A stretch of DNA of 64,000 nucleotides from assembly GCA_029948255.1 (NCBI GenBank), contig JALIZF010001871.1, positions 434,001 to 498,000 of the forward strand. The letters are read 5' to 3'. Positions 10,646-22,096 of this stretch are shown in pieces. How positions within the stretch are numbered: position 1 is the first letter of the stretch; the number at the start of each line of letters is the position of its first letter. The notes beneath the pieces are model-generated. The model was given only the letters and a program-made list of their open reading frames with translations. It did no database searches and was not told the DNA's origin. This DNA comes from Telmatactis stephensoni (taxonomy: Eukaryota; Cnidaria; Anthozoa; Actiniaria; Isophelliidae). A program made the translations under genes and the position numbers.

Positions 10646-12429
10646 TCTGTTGCAGCATGTCACCTTCAGTTCTGACAAACGATCCAGGTCAGACTGAAAA
10701 TACATTAATAAATCTATTGAGTAATTATCACATTACCTTAATATGTAATATTTTTTATTATTCAATTTTCATACACTGTACAAATTCTGATTTTCTGATT
10801 GGTCAGTTTGTACCACGTGACGCGTGGTTATGACCTGACAACACGTCACGACGTAATGATACCGACGTAATAAAAACTAACAATGAACGGCGATAAAGCA
10901 CAGTGAGAAAGAAAAATGTTCCTGGTGATGAATTTGAGGATTTTTCAAGAAATAGAAGATTAAGAAGCACATTTAAAACAAAAAGAAGACTGCTTGGCGC
11001 GCCTGTTTTTAAGTTAAACTAACGCCTAACGCCTAACCAGAGTGAAATTTCTCGTTCATTGTTGGCAAACTCGTGAAGGTAAATCCCGATAATTCACTCG
11101 CTGAGTGCGTTAACCTCTAAATAACACAACACAAATATTAGCACAAATAATAATTCTGAGTAGATCACAAAAGAGTGATAAAACAGAAAACAATGGAGTT
11201 TGAGTTTATGGAGAATATAGGGAGTGCTCCCCCCCTTTGGGTTGGTCTACATCAATGCACTTATCAGTGTTTTCCCCAAGGTGAGGAGTAGGGCAGGCAC
11301 CCATAAGACTTTGACTTTATGAAGCTCTACCAGGGTAGGGGATTTTGATATCAAAATTAATTCGACTACCTTGCCATCTTTGAAAATTTGAAATGTAGAA
11401 TTCCCATGGGTTTGACCCCCCCTCCCCACATCCTGGTGCATAACACTGATAGGTGCATCACTTTTATAAACACTTACACCCTTAGTCCTGCTTCCATTAG
11501 TCAAGTTAGCAAAATTACTATGGCTTCCGAATGCTTGCAAATAAACGTGCTCTTACCTCAAGAAATCCTGAGTTTTTGATTTTTTTTTACCTCAAGAGAT
11601 CCTGATTTTTTTTCCGGGTACTATGTTACGTGTGGCATGGGAAATTTGATGAGAATTCATTCCTATTTCAGGCATATATGGTATAATGAGACCAATGACA
11701 GAGGAAGTAGAATTTATGTTTTGAGTAATACTAATCCAACCATTGCCACACCAAGTGGACAATCTGTTCTTTTTTTTCTCACGCACGCCATGAGGAAAGA
11801 GTAAAAATCCGGCGCTCTGACTCTCCATTCGTCGCAGAGTGAATATAACTCACGTATCAAAATTGGCGAGATCTTCTGGTGAGGATTTCCTCGATATTGA
11901 TGGGTTATTTCTGGAACAAAGCCCTTTCACCTCACTTACTACAAGTTTCAAAACGTTAAAAACTATATGCTTTGTCAAAGGCTTGCATTTGGTTACAGCC
12001 TCAGCCACGCTTTCAGCTGGCTTGTTTCATAGGTAAGTGCTTTTCTGATGGATTCGTATTCGTATGAAACAGAGACTTTCGGACAGTTTTGTTTGGGTAG
12101 CCGATAACAAGTTTCACCAAACTATTTCCAGTAGATTTCTCGCACTTCTTTGGAGTGAATGTCAAGTTACTGTTAGAGATACATGCTATAATCTCGTTTC
12201 CGTTTTGTTTATGGACAAATTTGTGTTGTGAATTGCAATAAACTAATTGTCAGAACCATTTGCAATCTTACTCATTGCTGGTGTGCCTTGCTGCCGGTTA
12301 CACCATTATATTTGTTTAACGCAATATAGGTAATATCGATTTTCATTGCTTTTTTCCCTTCAATATTTGTCCTTTTTATTGTTAAAAGTATTGGTATTGT
12401 TACATGGGGTCACGCATATCAATCCACAA
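10646..12429. other. no gene seen
   Basis: No convincing coding segment. A weak inverted pair (AATGCACTTATCAGTGTT near 11,253 and its complement near 11,440) brackets a short open frame of unlikely composition. A dyad CACGTGACGCGTGG...CACGTC lies near 10,812-10,850. Confidence 0.4.
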
Positions 12430-12632
12430 TACTCCATTTTCGAGTTCCTTTTTGCTCAGGCTAAGCCTCGATTACGCGAAATTTATTCCATAGAATTTTA
12501 GCAACAGTCCGATGGAATGCAATGAACAAACAAAGAGAATACTTTAGAAGTCCACGGGGTTTTAGCTAAATTCATGAATATTTTACTTGGATTCGAGGCT
12601 AAGCCTGAGCAAAACGGAATTCGAAACTGGTC
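12430..12632. mobile_element. foldback MITE
   Basis: Ends are inverted: TTTTGCTCAGGCTAAGCCTC near 12,450 and GAGGCTAAGCCTGAGCAAAA near 12,594, extended outward by CCATTTTCGAGTTCC and GGAATTCGAAACTGG. No coding content. Confidence 0.7.
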
Positions 12633-12939
12633 TATTGATCCTCTTTTTATTATTCAAAAAAAGCCCTCCGGGTTACTGATGACATTCAGTGATTTTAATG
12701 CACATACTAGAGATCTTTCGCATAAGCTCAGTCCATTCCACTATTTGTGGAAACCATCCACTAAATATGATAATGAGGTAAAACAGAACGTGGAACTATT
12801 GTTTTAAACAGAAAACACCTTGAAACAACTGTAGTTTATTAGAGCCTATTGTATTTTTTGCCTCAAGCAAGCAAACAGCGTACAAGAAATGTGAAAAGTC
12901 AGTTGTTCATCATCGGTATCTCAAAACTTGTTACCATTT

Positions 12940-13440
12940 TTAGATCTGTTCAATCAGTACAACATGTCGCTGGGCAGGAAATGTACACAGTTCTACCCCT
13001 ATGGGTTGGAACCACCGAGGGTGGCGCCAGATAGTCCTGATGGTCCGATAGGTTTTCATGTGTTTGATAGTATGCGCTACTATAACTCGGCACTTTGATA
13101 GTTTATGATTGAACCTTCGTGCTCGTCTCTGATCGGCCCTTGTCATACGACGGATCTGTGCAGTGCGAAAAGGTGTTAGTAGAGGGGGAGTGTTTGCATA
13201 TCCTTCGTCTGTTAACAGAAAAAACCGCCACAAGTCTGTATCTCCCGTGGGGTTTCGTCAATGCAACCTACTTCAATAGGAAATTCTCTCCAATTACCCC
13301 GTAGAGCATTCCATTCAGCATTTGTAGGCCATCTAACCTGGTTTTGAAAGTATCTCAGTAAATTGGGATACCCCTGTGAACTGTTGCAGATACGGTTGAA
13401 GGACTTACGTCAAGGCATGAGAACCAGTGTGTCTATTAAA
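12940..13440 (-). pseudogene. decayed Harbinger-type (DDE_Tnp_4) transposase fragment
   Basis: Two minus-strand pieces in different frames. The upstream piece (about 13,440-13,220) reads WNALRGNWREFPIEVGCIDET, matching the region around the first catalytic Asp (IDET). The downstream piece (13,233-12,940) reads DEGYANTPPLLTP and RRFNHKLSKCRVIVAHTIKH, matching the last Asp region and the catalytic Glu region. The middle of the domain (GS-HDS motif) is missing and the expected Glu in VIVEH is Ala here, so the copy is inactive. It differs from the intact Harbinger transposase at 20.9 kb. Confidence 0.65.
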
Positions 13441-14160
13441 GCACGGATATTTTCTAAGCCACATCATTGTTAATTATAAGTTAACAAAACTTGAGTGACA
13501 TTGTTGAGCATACACATCCTTTTTCTTACCGAGCCACGCCTATTTACCCTCGACAAAGCCCGTGATATATATATATATATATGTTCGGTTATTTCTTGGA
13601 ATGTTTCTGACAGTTCGGCTTTGTTTAGCCAAAACAATTACCTTTGGTTCTGTATTCTTGCAAACAAACCCGCACTTCTAAATGCATAACCATGGAATGC
13701 AGGATCAAGACGTTGCATGATGAAATGGCATTATTGTTCAGAATGAGGGGGCGTAACCAAAGCAGAAACGAGAATAGAAATAATACATCGTAGAAGTTGA
13801 TGATGGCATCAGCAATTGGAGTTGGAATAGAAATCACCATATTTAACATACATTTTCTTGTACGATTTGAGTGATAGCGAGTTGAAAGGGACTGGTGCGA
13901 GCAACACGGAGCTGATTTCTGTCTTCGGAAGACACTGAACAGACTGGAATCTAAGCCATTTAGAGCAATTAAAGAACAGAAAGAAAAGAAAACGAAGCCG
14001 AAGAAAAGCAAACAACTTAAAGCTCGACGCTCAGGAACTGCTAGATAGACATAATAAGTGAAATTTTCGATACATTTGAATCTGAGACGGAGAGTGATTA
14101 GCGCAAATGTAAGCTAGAGTAATATATAAGTAAATCTGGTTTTCTTTTGTTATTCTTTTA
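13441..14160. other. no gene seen
   Basis: Contains a short (TA)n at about 13,566-13,581. Open frames on the minus strand at 13.6-14.0 kb are hydrophobic, low-complexity and unlike any family I know. Confidence 0.4.
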
Positions 14161-14189
14161 AAATAAGGATTACTAATGAGCTTTTATCA

Positions 14190-14560
14190 TGTATTTCCAA
14201 AAGTCACAGTACAGAAATATAATTACCATAGCTGGAAAGAGCACGTCAAAATTAGTAAAACTGTGAAGTTTGAATGAAGTAACTTTCAAACTCACGAAGA
14301 TATGAACTTCCCGAAATCGAAATTTTGTATGAAAACATTCGCTGGTAGGCAAGAGATGCCTACCAGCAAAGGTTTTCTTTCAAATTCACACTTTTCAAAA
14401 ATTCATATTCTCGCGAGTTTTGGATTTAATTCCTTCAAACTTCACTGTCTTGCTAACTTTAACATGCTCTTTCCAGCTATGGTAATTCTTTTTCTGTTTT
14501 ACGAATTTAAAAATACCTGATAAAAGCTCATTACGTATACGGTTTCTCATGTTAGTTAAT
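14190..14560. mobile_element. foldback element related to copy 1
   Basis: Shares ATTACCATAGCTGGAAAGAG and its complement CTTTCCAGCTATGGTAAT with the 22-545 element, plus the AGTAAAACTGTGAAGTTTGA word, but the centre is different (GGTAGGCAAGAGATGCCTACC palindrome near 14,344). Confidence 0.65.
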
Positions 14561-14634
14561 TTTCAGTGATAACCTGGAAAACTGTAAACACTGTAAAATA
14601 CTAAAACATACTAAAAATACTCTAAAGGTGCTGT

Positions 14635-14975
14635 TACAATATGAAAACACTTATAGTTATGCAAGAGAAACAAACAAATTTCGATTTTTGAAAATTCGTA
14701 TCTCCTTGATTTTTCAACTGATATCCTTCAAACTTCACAGTTTTACTGATTTTGATATGGTCTTTCCAGCCATGGTAATTGTTTTTAAGTTTGGGAACTT
14801 TTGGAATTACATGAAAAAGCCGTTAGTATGAAATGACTGTAGCAATTCACAAAATACGTCATTTACACGTATAAGATTGCAGAATACGTCGTGGTAACAG
14901 TCATATTCGGATTCAGCATGAAAAATTAGTTTAGAATAGTTATGTTACCAGCCTCTACCCCAAAATGCCTTCTGC
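14635..14975. mobile_element. half copy of the foldback MITE seen at 22-590
   Basis: Nearly identical to the right arm of the first element, from TATGAAAACACTTA through GATTGCAGAATACGTC and on into the shared outer flank AGTTATGTTACCAGCCTCTA. The left arm is absent here. Confidence 0.75.
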
Positions 14976-15119
14976 ACTTTTTGCGATCGACTTTTTCAGT
15001 TTTGCGCCTTGTCTATTCTTTCTTATTCAGATTTTAATTCCCTCCTGAGCATTGCACAACAATCGGTTCTAATTACTTAAAAAAGGAAATTGGGCAAAGG
15101 ATTCTGGTAGTTGTAGTAT

Positions 15120-16100
15120 ATTATATACTATTATATGGCACAAACTACTTCCGGTGAGTTCGCGCGCTCTGATTGGCTGTTTGACGGTCTGGATCTCCCC
15201 GTAATGCCCGTGGGCGATTACGGAAAATATCCCGGACCGCAAGCTATTTTGAAAACACACCAAGAATTAACTTGCAACGCATCGTTCAAACAATTTTTCA
15301 AAACGAAAAATAGTTAAAACTAACAAAAATTAATACTAAACTACTTTCGTTCCATTCTAATAAATTAAAGAAAACTTTTATACTCATCGAGCTAAATAAT
15401 TATATTTTTAATTAAGTCTTATAAGGAAACAAATCTTGTACGGCACAAAAATTTCATCACAGTCAAATAAAGGACGTCATTCTTCACAAAAATGCTTTCA
15501 TACTGAGCTAAACAATCATAGATTAAACTTACAGTTTTGAGTTATTTCAATCCTGCAAACTACCTCGGCGAACTCTGGAGTCAATGTGAAATGTTTTTTC
15601 TCTCTCTTTTAGGTCCAAAGTAAACTTGAGCTTACGTGTCATATCCAAGTCTTTAGTAGTAACTTCACTGAAATCTTTACGAGAAAACACAAATTTTTGG
15701 TCCAGTTTAATGTCGTTAATGTTTGGAAAACGCACCATGAGTCCATCACAAGTTGACAAACCAATCCTGTCGGTAAGCTTATCGTGTCAAAGTAAAAAAT
15801 GCGGTGTTGATTGTGGCTCTAAAGGTCCACTTTATAATTTCAAATCAGCTCCAAACGTTATCAAAAACGACTCTTCTTCTTTCTTTGAAAAGGTAATGCT
15901 GACAGAAATCTTTGTTTGTGAATTATTTCCAAACTTACCGGACCGTCTTTATTTGAATTTGACATTTTCGCTTGATTTGGGCCATTCTTGATTGTTTGCA
16001 AACGCTCGCCTACGGCTCGGTCCGTACGGCCAAGACCTCGGTCTGATATTTCTCTGTACAGACCTCGCGCTCCGTTTAATAAGTAGTTAATATATGCAAT
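15120..16100. other. probable decayed repeat, no intact gene
   Basis: Starts with GGCACAAACTACTTCCGGTG and CGCGCGCTCTGATTGGC, and ends with GGTCTGATATTTCTCTGTAC and CAGACCTCGCGCTCCG, words I associate with an anthozoan interspersed repeat. Short open frames at 15,547-15,759 (minus) and 15,626-15,991 (plus) are not recognisable. Confidence 0.4.
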
Positions 16101-16521
16101 ATAATAATGCAAGTGGCCTAGAGTAATAAAATAATAATATACCCGTGAAATAGATAGCTAACTAACTAATTCCTAATTAGGCGCTATGTGTTGCCTAAGT
16201 TTAATTAGCTAGGAAATAGGCGAGCCGTGACGAGTATAGGCAAGTGTACGTGCACACAAGACACATAAAAATACTCACAAAAACTGAAACAATATTTTAT
16301 TGTGCATGATTTTTCAAGTCATAATTCGACATGTTCGCTTTTTTTTGTTGACAAGTTCAGCTCAAAAGTAATAAACATCATTAGAAAACACGTTAATTTG
16401 CGTACTGAGTCGTTGATCTAGCAAAAGCCCGTGCAACTGTTATGCCTGACTGAATTCCTATGTCTTGTCTAATTAAGCACTAACTATCACCTAATTAATC
16501 CTATCTATTTCACGGATAAAG

Positions 16522-16682
16522 TAGAGTGATTTTCATCGGACTGTGAAACAATTACTAATAGTCAGTGTTTAGTAGTGTCTAATAGTTGTACTGCAACAAA
16601 AGAAAACAATGGGTGCAGAGTACTAGTCTACTAGTGTCTATTAGCTTAGTAACTATTTCACAGCCCGGTGAAAATCACTCTA
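16522..16682. mobile_element. AGAGTG-family MITE, copy 1
   Basis: Ends TAGAGTGATTTTCATCGG and its complement GGTGAAAATCACTCTA; TA at both outer edges suggests a Tc1/mariner-type TA target. About 160 bp, no ORF. Confidence 0.75.
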
Positions 16683-16902
16683 TTATTTGCACTCTATTGT
16701 GACCCTAACTGCGAATCCTAACTGCGATCCTGACTGCGATCCTAACTGCAATCCTGACTGTAAAAATAGCTAACGTTTATATTCATAGAATTAAATCTAT
16801 TGTCTTCTATTGTCGTTCTATCTATTGTTTTATGTGTTATTCGCCATTACATTTTTAATTTTATTAATATAGTACATCAACTAAGTGCTACGTAGGTTTT
16901 CC

Positions 16903-17047
16903 TAGAGTGATTTTCATAAACCCGTGAAACAAATTTTAGCTATTAATGTGTAATAATCAAATTCAAACAATAGAAAACAAAAGCTTTAGAGTTTAGTAGT
17001 GTTTAATAAGCTAAGTTTTATTTCACAGGTTTATGAAAATCACTCTA
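16903..17047. mobile_element. AGAGTG-family MITE, copy 2
   Basis: TAGAGTGATTTTCATAAACC at the left and GGTTTATGAAAATCACTCTA at the right: a clean inverted repeat. Same family as 16,522 and 19,389. Confidence 0.8.
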
Positions 17048-18596
17048 ACTAAAGATTCTAAAAAAAAGTTGTCACGGTTATTAGCCTTAAGGTGAGTCAA
17101 TAGTTCCAAATGGCCGAATCGGTCATATCGGTTTTTGGCTCATAACTTTGACTCCCTTTGAGCAATGACCGTCAAACGGCACCAAAATCTAAAACAGTCA
17201 TTCAGCTATAATATGATATACACTGATCGCGTTTTATGTCAGTAATTTGTGATATATACGACATTAAACGAATGAGCTATTGTCACAAAAACTCGATTTT
17301 GTGGAAAATCTAGCCGTTTTATTTCGCTGAAAAATTTAGAATCCTTTTAGCTAAGCATAACAGCTATAAATTTTGCGCCTACAATAAAACTCGAAAATGC
17401 GGAGTTCTGGTCCTTGTTTCAACTTTATACTGACTTTGACGAGTGATTCCCATCTGTGATGCCTTCGATTTAAGGTAGTTCGGGATTCATGAATTTTTAC
17501 GACAAACTTGCCTTCAAAATTCCTACAAAGAAAGAGGCGCATAGGAGGAAATAAAATGTAAAATAAAAATGGATGGTCACCGAGGTCACTCTTGAGATAT
17601 GAGGGGGGAGATGTGGGGTGTTTGGGGATCTTTTTACGATAAATGGCTTCGCGATATCCGGTCAAATTACAAGCATTTTGGAACAACCAAATGTATTTAA
17701 AAGCGAACAAAATGACGGCCTGGGATGGAACACTTGGAACTAAGTTGTTGCCAAACAATTTCCAAAGAATTAAGCGAAAGATCAACAATAATATGCGAAA
17801 AATGGCCTTCCAGAATACACGTTTTTGGAGGATCAGACAGAAAAATGATAAATTTACTCAAAATCGAAACGATAGAAGTATTTTTCTTTATACGAAACGT
17901 TTATACAATTGTGAGCATAAATCATTCATAAAATCAGGGGGTCACCGTATTGTTTAAAGAGTTAGAGAAGAACAAAGGGTAAAAATCTTCAAAAACGAAC
18001 ATAAAAAATCAGCCATTTTAGCGTTGTTCTCTGCTCCTTTTCGACTTATAAAAATTCGCTAAATTTTATAGTTCGAGCTTTTCCTCCTACTTTACACGGT
18101 GCACAACATGTTTTGATAAGTTTGTTTGCAGAATCTGGTCGATAAAATACTATTTTTTCGAAGAACGAGATCGCCAACCAAATGTATGTCCATGTCAACA
18201 TAAAATTTCTTGCATTCGAGATGCAAATGAATTTCATGCCAAAAACACAGACATGCGCAGACAAATTGTATACATGCTAAAGGTCCATTCTACCATGACC
18301 AGACAGCCTTTCAATTAGGTTTTTTATGGTCTTGAGTATTCAACTGTCGCTGGTGTTTGGAAAAGATCTTTGGTGAGTTGACGAGTAGGTACTTTTATAG
18401 CTTTCTCTTAAAAAATAATAACATTTGAATTTATTTTGGCCAATGATATAATCGTAAGGAAGCAGAGTTTTACTTTAGGACTGTTAATATTGCTTAATAT
18501 ACCACGCTGATCAGCTCCACTGAGCACACGGTAACAAAAACACGATCACAACCGACTACAGTACGAAATTGTTCTCAAAAATATCTTCATAATACC
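17048..18596. other. no gene seen; repeat-like sequence
   Basis: Contains GGTCACCGAGGTCACTCTTG near 17,575 and GGGGGTCACCGTATTG near 17,936, words resembling the interior of the 4,584 element, and CATGCGCAGACAAATTG near 18,254. Likely an older non-autonomous element without clear ends. No protein recognised. Confidence 0.35.
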
Positions 18597-18797
18597 AATT
18601 TACACGATACAATTTTTGCTTACAACTTGTCGCATGCAACAACCCTACAACTTGCTTACAACTGTTGCTTGCGACAAGAACAGAAGGTTGTAGGATTTTA
18701 AAACACGTCTTAAAACCTTACAACATTGTATAAAGTAAGTTGTGTAGGGTCAGTGTTGCATGCGACAAGTTGTAAGCAAAAATTGGCCTTTACAATA
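18597..18797. mobile_element. foldback MITE
   Basis: Inverted arms AATTTTTGCTTACAACTTGT and ACAAGTTGTAAGCAAAAATT, with GCATGCAAC/GTTGCATGC next to them. No coding content. Confidence 0.8.
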
Positions 18798-19388
18798 GCA
18801 TTGCGTTGTCTCTCGGCATACACTTTTCAAAGACATGGCGAATCGAGTGTTTTTTCAAGTTTCATTCAAACGAAATGTTGACAACGAAGAAAGAAAAACT
18901 AAGAGAATTAGTCATATTAGGCTTCATCTATTAAATCATCGAGCTTACAATTGACACCGTTGTCAGCACAAATCAGGTTTCCACAGTATGTATTATGACT
19001 GTTTTCACTCGGTAGCACAACTCAGTCGCCAATTAAACTGATTATAGTGGTTGTGTTCAGTATGTATAAAATTTGCATAGTACATTGCTCAATCCATACA
19101 ATATTACCCTGTTTTGCCGGGTAGTGTTAATAAATGATTAATTTCCCTTTCCTCTGTATATAATTGGAGAGGCTAGTTTACCAGTTTGTAATCACAAAAA
19201 ACATATAAAAGACACTATTTTCACAGCGAATCTACCTAGAGGAAAATTTCAAGTATAATTGAGTCACGCACGACTGCTTAAAGTGATTTTTACAAAAGTT
19301 AATAAGCGAAATGGTTAGGAAACCCATTGTTCTATAAGGTCCTTGAAATCTAAGGAACTTGTTGAACCCGGCCGGTTTCAAGGCATAC
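18798..19388. other. no gene seen
   Basis: AT-rich, no recognisable reading frame or strong repeat. Confidence 0.4.
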
Positions 19389-19532
19389 TAGAGTGATTTT
19401 CATAAACCCGTGAAATACATTTTAGCGTATTTAGTACTATTAGTCTCTAATTCCTTTGTTTTCTATTGTTTGAATCTGGCTATTACTAGCTAATAATTAA
19501 CTTTTGTTTCACAGGTTTATGAAAACCACTCT
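19389..19532. mobile_element. AGAGTG-family MITE, copy 3
   Basis: TAGAGTGATTTTCATAAACC to GGTTTATGAAAACCACTC; same ends as copies 1 and 2. Confidence 0.78.
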
Positions 19533-19938
19533 TCGATCCGGTTCCATCTTTTTAGCCGTGCATTGTATAGATAATAATAATAGTAAAAACAATATATTTA
19601 TCACTTATTTTGCGCATTTTGTATTTGAAATACGATCAAATGCGCATTACAAATAAAGGAAAAACTAGTAAAAATGCTAAAAATCTATAATTACAATAAA
19701 TTTGCAGTTTAATTTAAACTAGAATCTAAAAATATTCAAATATATGGAATGTATTCTAATAAAACGTGTGTACTTGAATAACATTAGTCATGAATCATAA
19801 GTACACACAATATATTCAAATGTATTCTATTAAATAATGATATTTATAATAATGCGTCTCTTTGAATTTTGCCGGGCTCTTGAATGACGGTTCGATCTGT
19901 GCTATTTCAATTTTGTAAAAGCCATTTACAGATTCTAA

Positions 19939-20520
19939 GGTACCGATTACATGACGATTTTCAGCTCGGGATGAAATTTCAGCCCGTCCTGTCCAGACTG
20001 AATTTTTTTCGCTATAACATGACAAAACCAGCCCGGGCTAGGTTTTGTCACCATCTTCAAAGCGCCTGTTACAATTGCTGGGGTGCATCCATACCTTTGG
20101 GAATCCAAAGACAATGAAGCGGTAGCCATGTTGGATGACCAAACAATAGACGCTAATGAGAAATCTTTTGTTGAAGGTCAACCAAGATGGCTGCCGTGAC
20201 GTCACATGCAGCCCAGCAATACACTTTCCGTTGCCACAATACAGCGTGGCTCAAGGTTTTCAGCCCGGGCTGAAATGTTCAGTCGTGATTACATGAGAAT
20301 TTTCAGCCCGTTTCGCCGGGCTAAACCTTCCAGCCCGGTTAGCTTGACCCGGGCTGGAAATTTCCTCCCGGGCTGAAATTCAGCCCGGGATCAAAATTTC
20401 TTCATGTAATCGAAAACTTAATTTTATATACATTTGTTGAGGATACCGGGCTGAAGTTTCAGTCCGCCCGACCGGGCTGAAATGTCAGACCGGGCTGAAA
20501 ATCGTCATGTAATCGGGCCC
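19939..20520. mobile_element. 582-bp MITE with TAA target duplication, hosting a second MITE
   Basis: Terminal inverted repeat GGTACCGATTACATGACGAT versus complement of ATCGTCATGTAATCGGGCCC; TAA at 19,936-19,938 and 20,521-20,523. The interior repeats AGCCCGGGCTGAAA-type palindromes. Another MITE sits inside at 20,073-20,220. PIF/Harbinger-like by target site. Confidence 0.82.
20073..20220. mobile_element. TTGCTGGG-family MITE nested in the 582-bp element
   Basis: Inverted ends ATTGCTGGGGTGCAT and ATGCAGCCCAGCAAT. The body (GGTAGCCATGTTGGAT, GAGAAATCTTTTGT, GATGGCTGCCGTGACGTCAC) is the inverse of the copy at 41.1 kb. Confidence 0.78.
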
Positions 20521-20860
20521 TAAGTGACAACTGGCAAGTTTATTCGTCTTTTTAATTTAGAAGGTTTTGCTAATCATCAGAGGCTAACATGACGGACTTT
20601 TAATTTTTCACTTGTTCGTCCATTGTTCGCGATCAAGTGTTCACATAATGATTTACAACTCATTTGCCAAAAACAACATGTGAGTTGAGCGTCGTATGCA
20701 AAATATTTAATGGCCGTATTTATACTAGAGACGAATAACTCGTCCAGACGAATCAATTCAAAGGATTTGATTCGTCTAGATATAAATTCGAAGACGGACA
20801 GTTTCCAGGTTCACGTGAAGGCTCGAACATCCCACGGTCGAAGAGGCCTGGGTTTTAAAA

Positions 20861-22096
20861 ATGGCGTCTCTTGCAGAATATTTTCTATTTCGCTCTTCAC
20901 TTCAGCCAAACCCTTTATCACTCCTTAACATTTTGCAAAATCGGAGGAGTAACTGTACTAGATTCCTTCTAGAGCCACAACCCAACATGTTTAATTTATT
21001 AGTTCCTTTTTACGTGGCTAATATTGCTAAGGATAGAAAAAGAAGAGACTCTGATGAAAAACGTTCTAAACAGTGGTGGGAACATGGAAAAAGAACTTGG
21101 TCGGATGCTCAGTTCAAGAAAAGACTTCGAGTCAAAAGAAACACTTTTAATTTCATTTTGTCAGAAATTGAAGATTTGATTGAAAAGGAAACAACAAGGT
21201 TCAAGCAGCCAACCAGCCCAGATTGTCAACTGGCTATAACACTATACAGGTTGGCCCATGGTTGTTCCTTTAGTACAGTAGGTGATCTTTTCGGGGTTGC
21301 AGCCCCAACTGCTTGTCAAATATTTACAAGTGTAACAAGTGCCATTGTTGAGAGACTTTATGACAGGTTTGTCTGCCTTCCAAGCAATGAACAAGATTGG
21401 AAGAAAGAACTACTTGGGTTTCTGGAGAATTGGGAGTTCCCATGTATAGCAGCATGGGATGGATTCCATGTGTATATAAGTTCAAACTTGAAAAACTTCT
21501 ACAGCTTTAAGAAAAGATACTCTGTTACAAACATGGGACTAATTGGCTATAACAAAAGATTTTTATGGGCAGGAGTCGGAGCACCTGGTTCAATGCATGA
21601 CTCAACATTATTACAATCCTGTCCCATTTATGAACAATTTGAACAAGGTAACATTTTACCTAAAAAATCACTTAGGCTTCCAGGAGCTCATGGAGATATA
21701 CCTCTTGTCACTGTTGGAGATAGTGCATTTCCAGCCCGTGTGTGGTTAATGAAAGCATTTCCTGACACAACTAGGAACCCAATGGAAATTCATTTTAACA
21801 AAAGGTTAAGATCTGCCCGAGTTGTGTCAGAGCATGCTTATGGAATGCTCAAGGGAAGATGGAGACTACTTTACAAAAAGGTTGATTGTAGAAAGAAAAC
21901 CATAAAGCGTGTAATAATGTGCTGCATAGCATTGCACAATATTTGTATAGACATTAATGACCCTTGCAAAAGACGTTGGAGATTAGATGTACACCAACTC
22001 AACCTTATTAGGGGGAGAAACCTTGCAACAAGGAACAAGAAGGAGGTACAGAACATAAGAAAGAAAGTGGTGGATTGGCTGTGGTCATTACAGTAG
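20861..22096 (+). CDS. PIF/Harbinger transposase (DDE_Tnp_4, HARBI1-like)
   Basis: 411 residues, uninterrupted. An N-terminal basic segment (about 57-95) precedes a helix-turn-helix-like region around 122-160 (QLAITLYRLAHGCSFSTVGD). The RNase-H-fold nuclease domain follows: first catalytic Asp at D200 (AAWDGFHV), GSMHDS with D247, VGDSAF with D287, and Glu at E324 (VVSEHAYGMLKGRW). A C-terminal LHNICI motif at 358-363 is typical of the family. It catalyses excision and integration at short target sites; in this superfamily the Myb-like partner is needed for nuclear import and end recognition (established for Harbinger). All catalytic residues are present, so the protein could be active. The ATG at 20,861 is the first in frame and lies 149 bp inside the element. 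Confidence 0.93.
   Translation: MASLAEYFLFRSSLQPNPLSLLNILQNRRSNCTRFLLEPQPNMFNLLVPFYVANIAKDRKRRDSDEKRSKQWWEHGKRTWSDAQFKKRLRVKRNTFNFILSEIEDLIEKETTRFKQPTSPDCQLAITLYRLAHGCSFSTVGDLFGVAAPTACQIFTSVTSAIVERLYDRFVCLPSNEQDWKKELLGFLENWEFPCIAAWDGFHVYISSNLKNFYSFKKRYSVTNMGLIGYNKRFLWAGVGAPGSMHDSTLLQSCPIYEQFEQGNILPKKSLRLPGAHGDIPLVTVGDSAFPARVWLMKAFPDTTRNPMEIHFNKRLRSARVVSEHAYGMLKGRWRLLYKKVDCRKKTIKRVIMCCIALHNICIDINDPCKRRWRLDVHQLNLIRGRNLATRNKKEVQNIRKKVVDWLWSLQ

Noticed and set aside
15547..15991. Host gene at 15.5-16.0 kb
   Set aside because: Frames on both strands are short and unlike any family, and the surroundings look like a decayed repeat.
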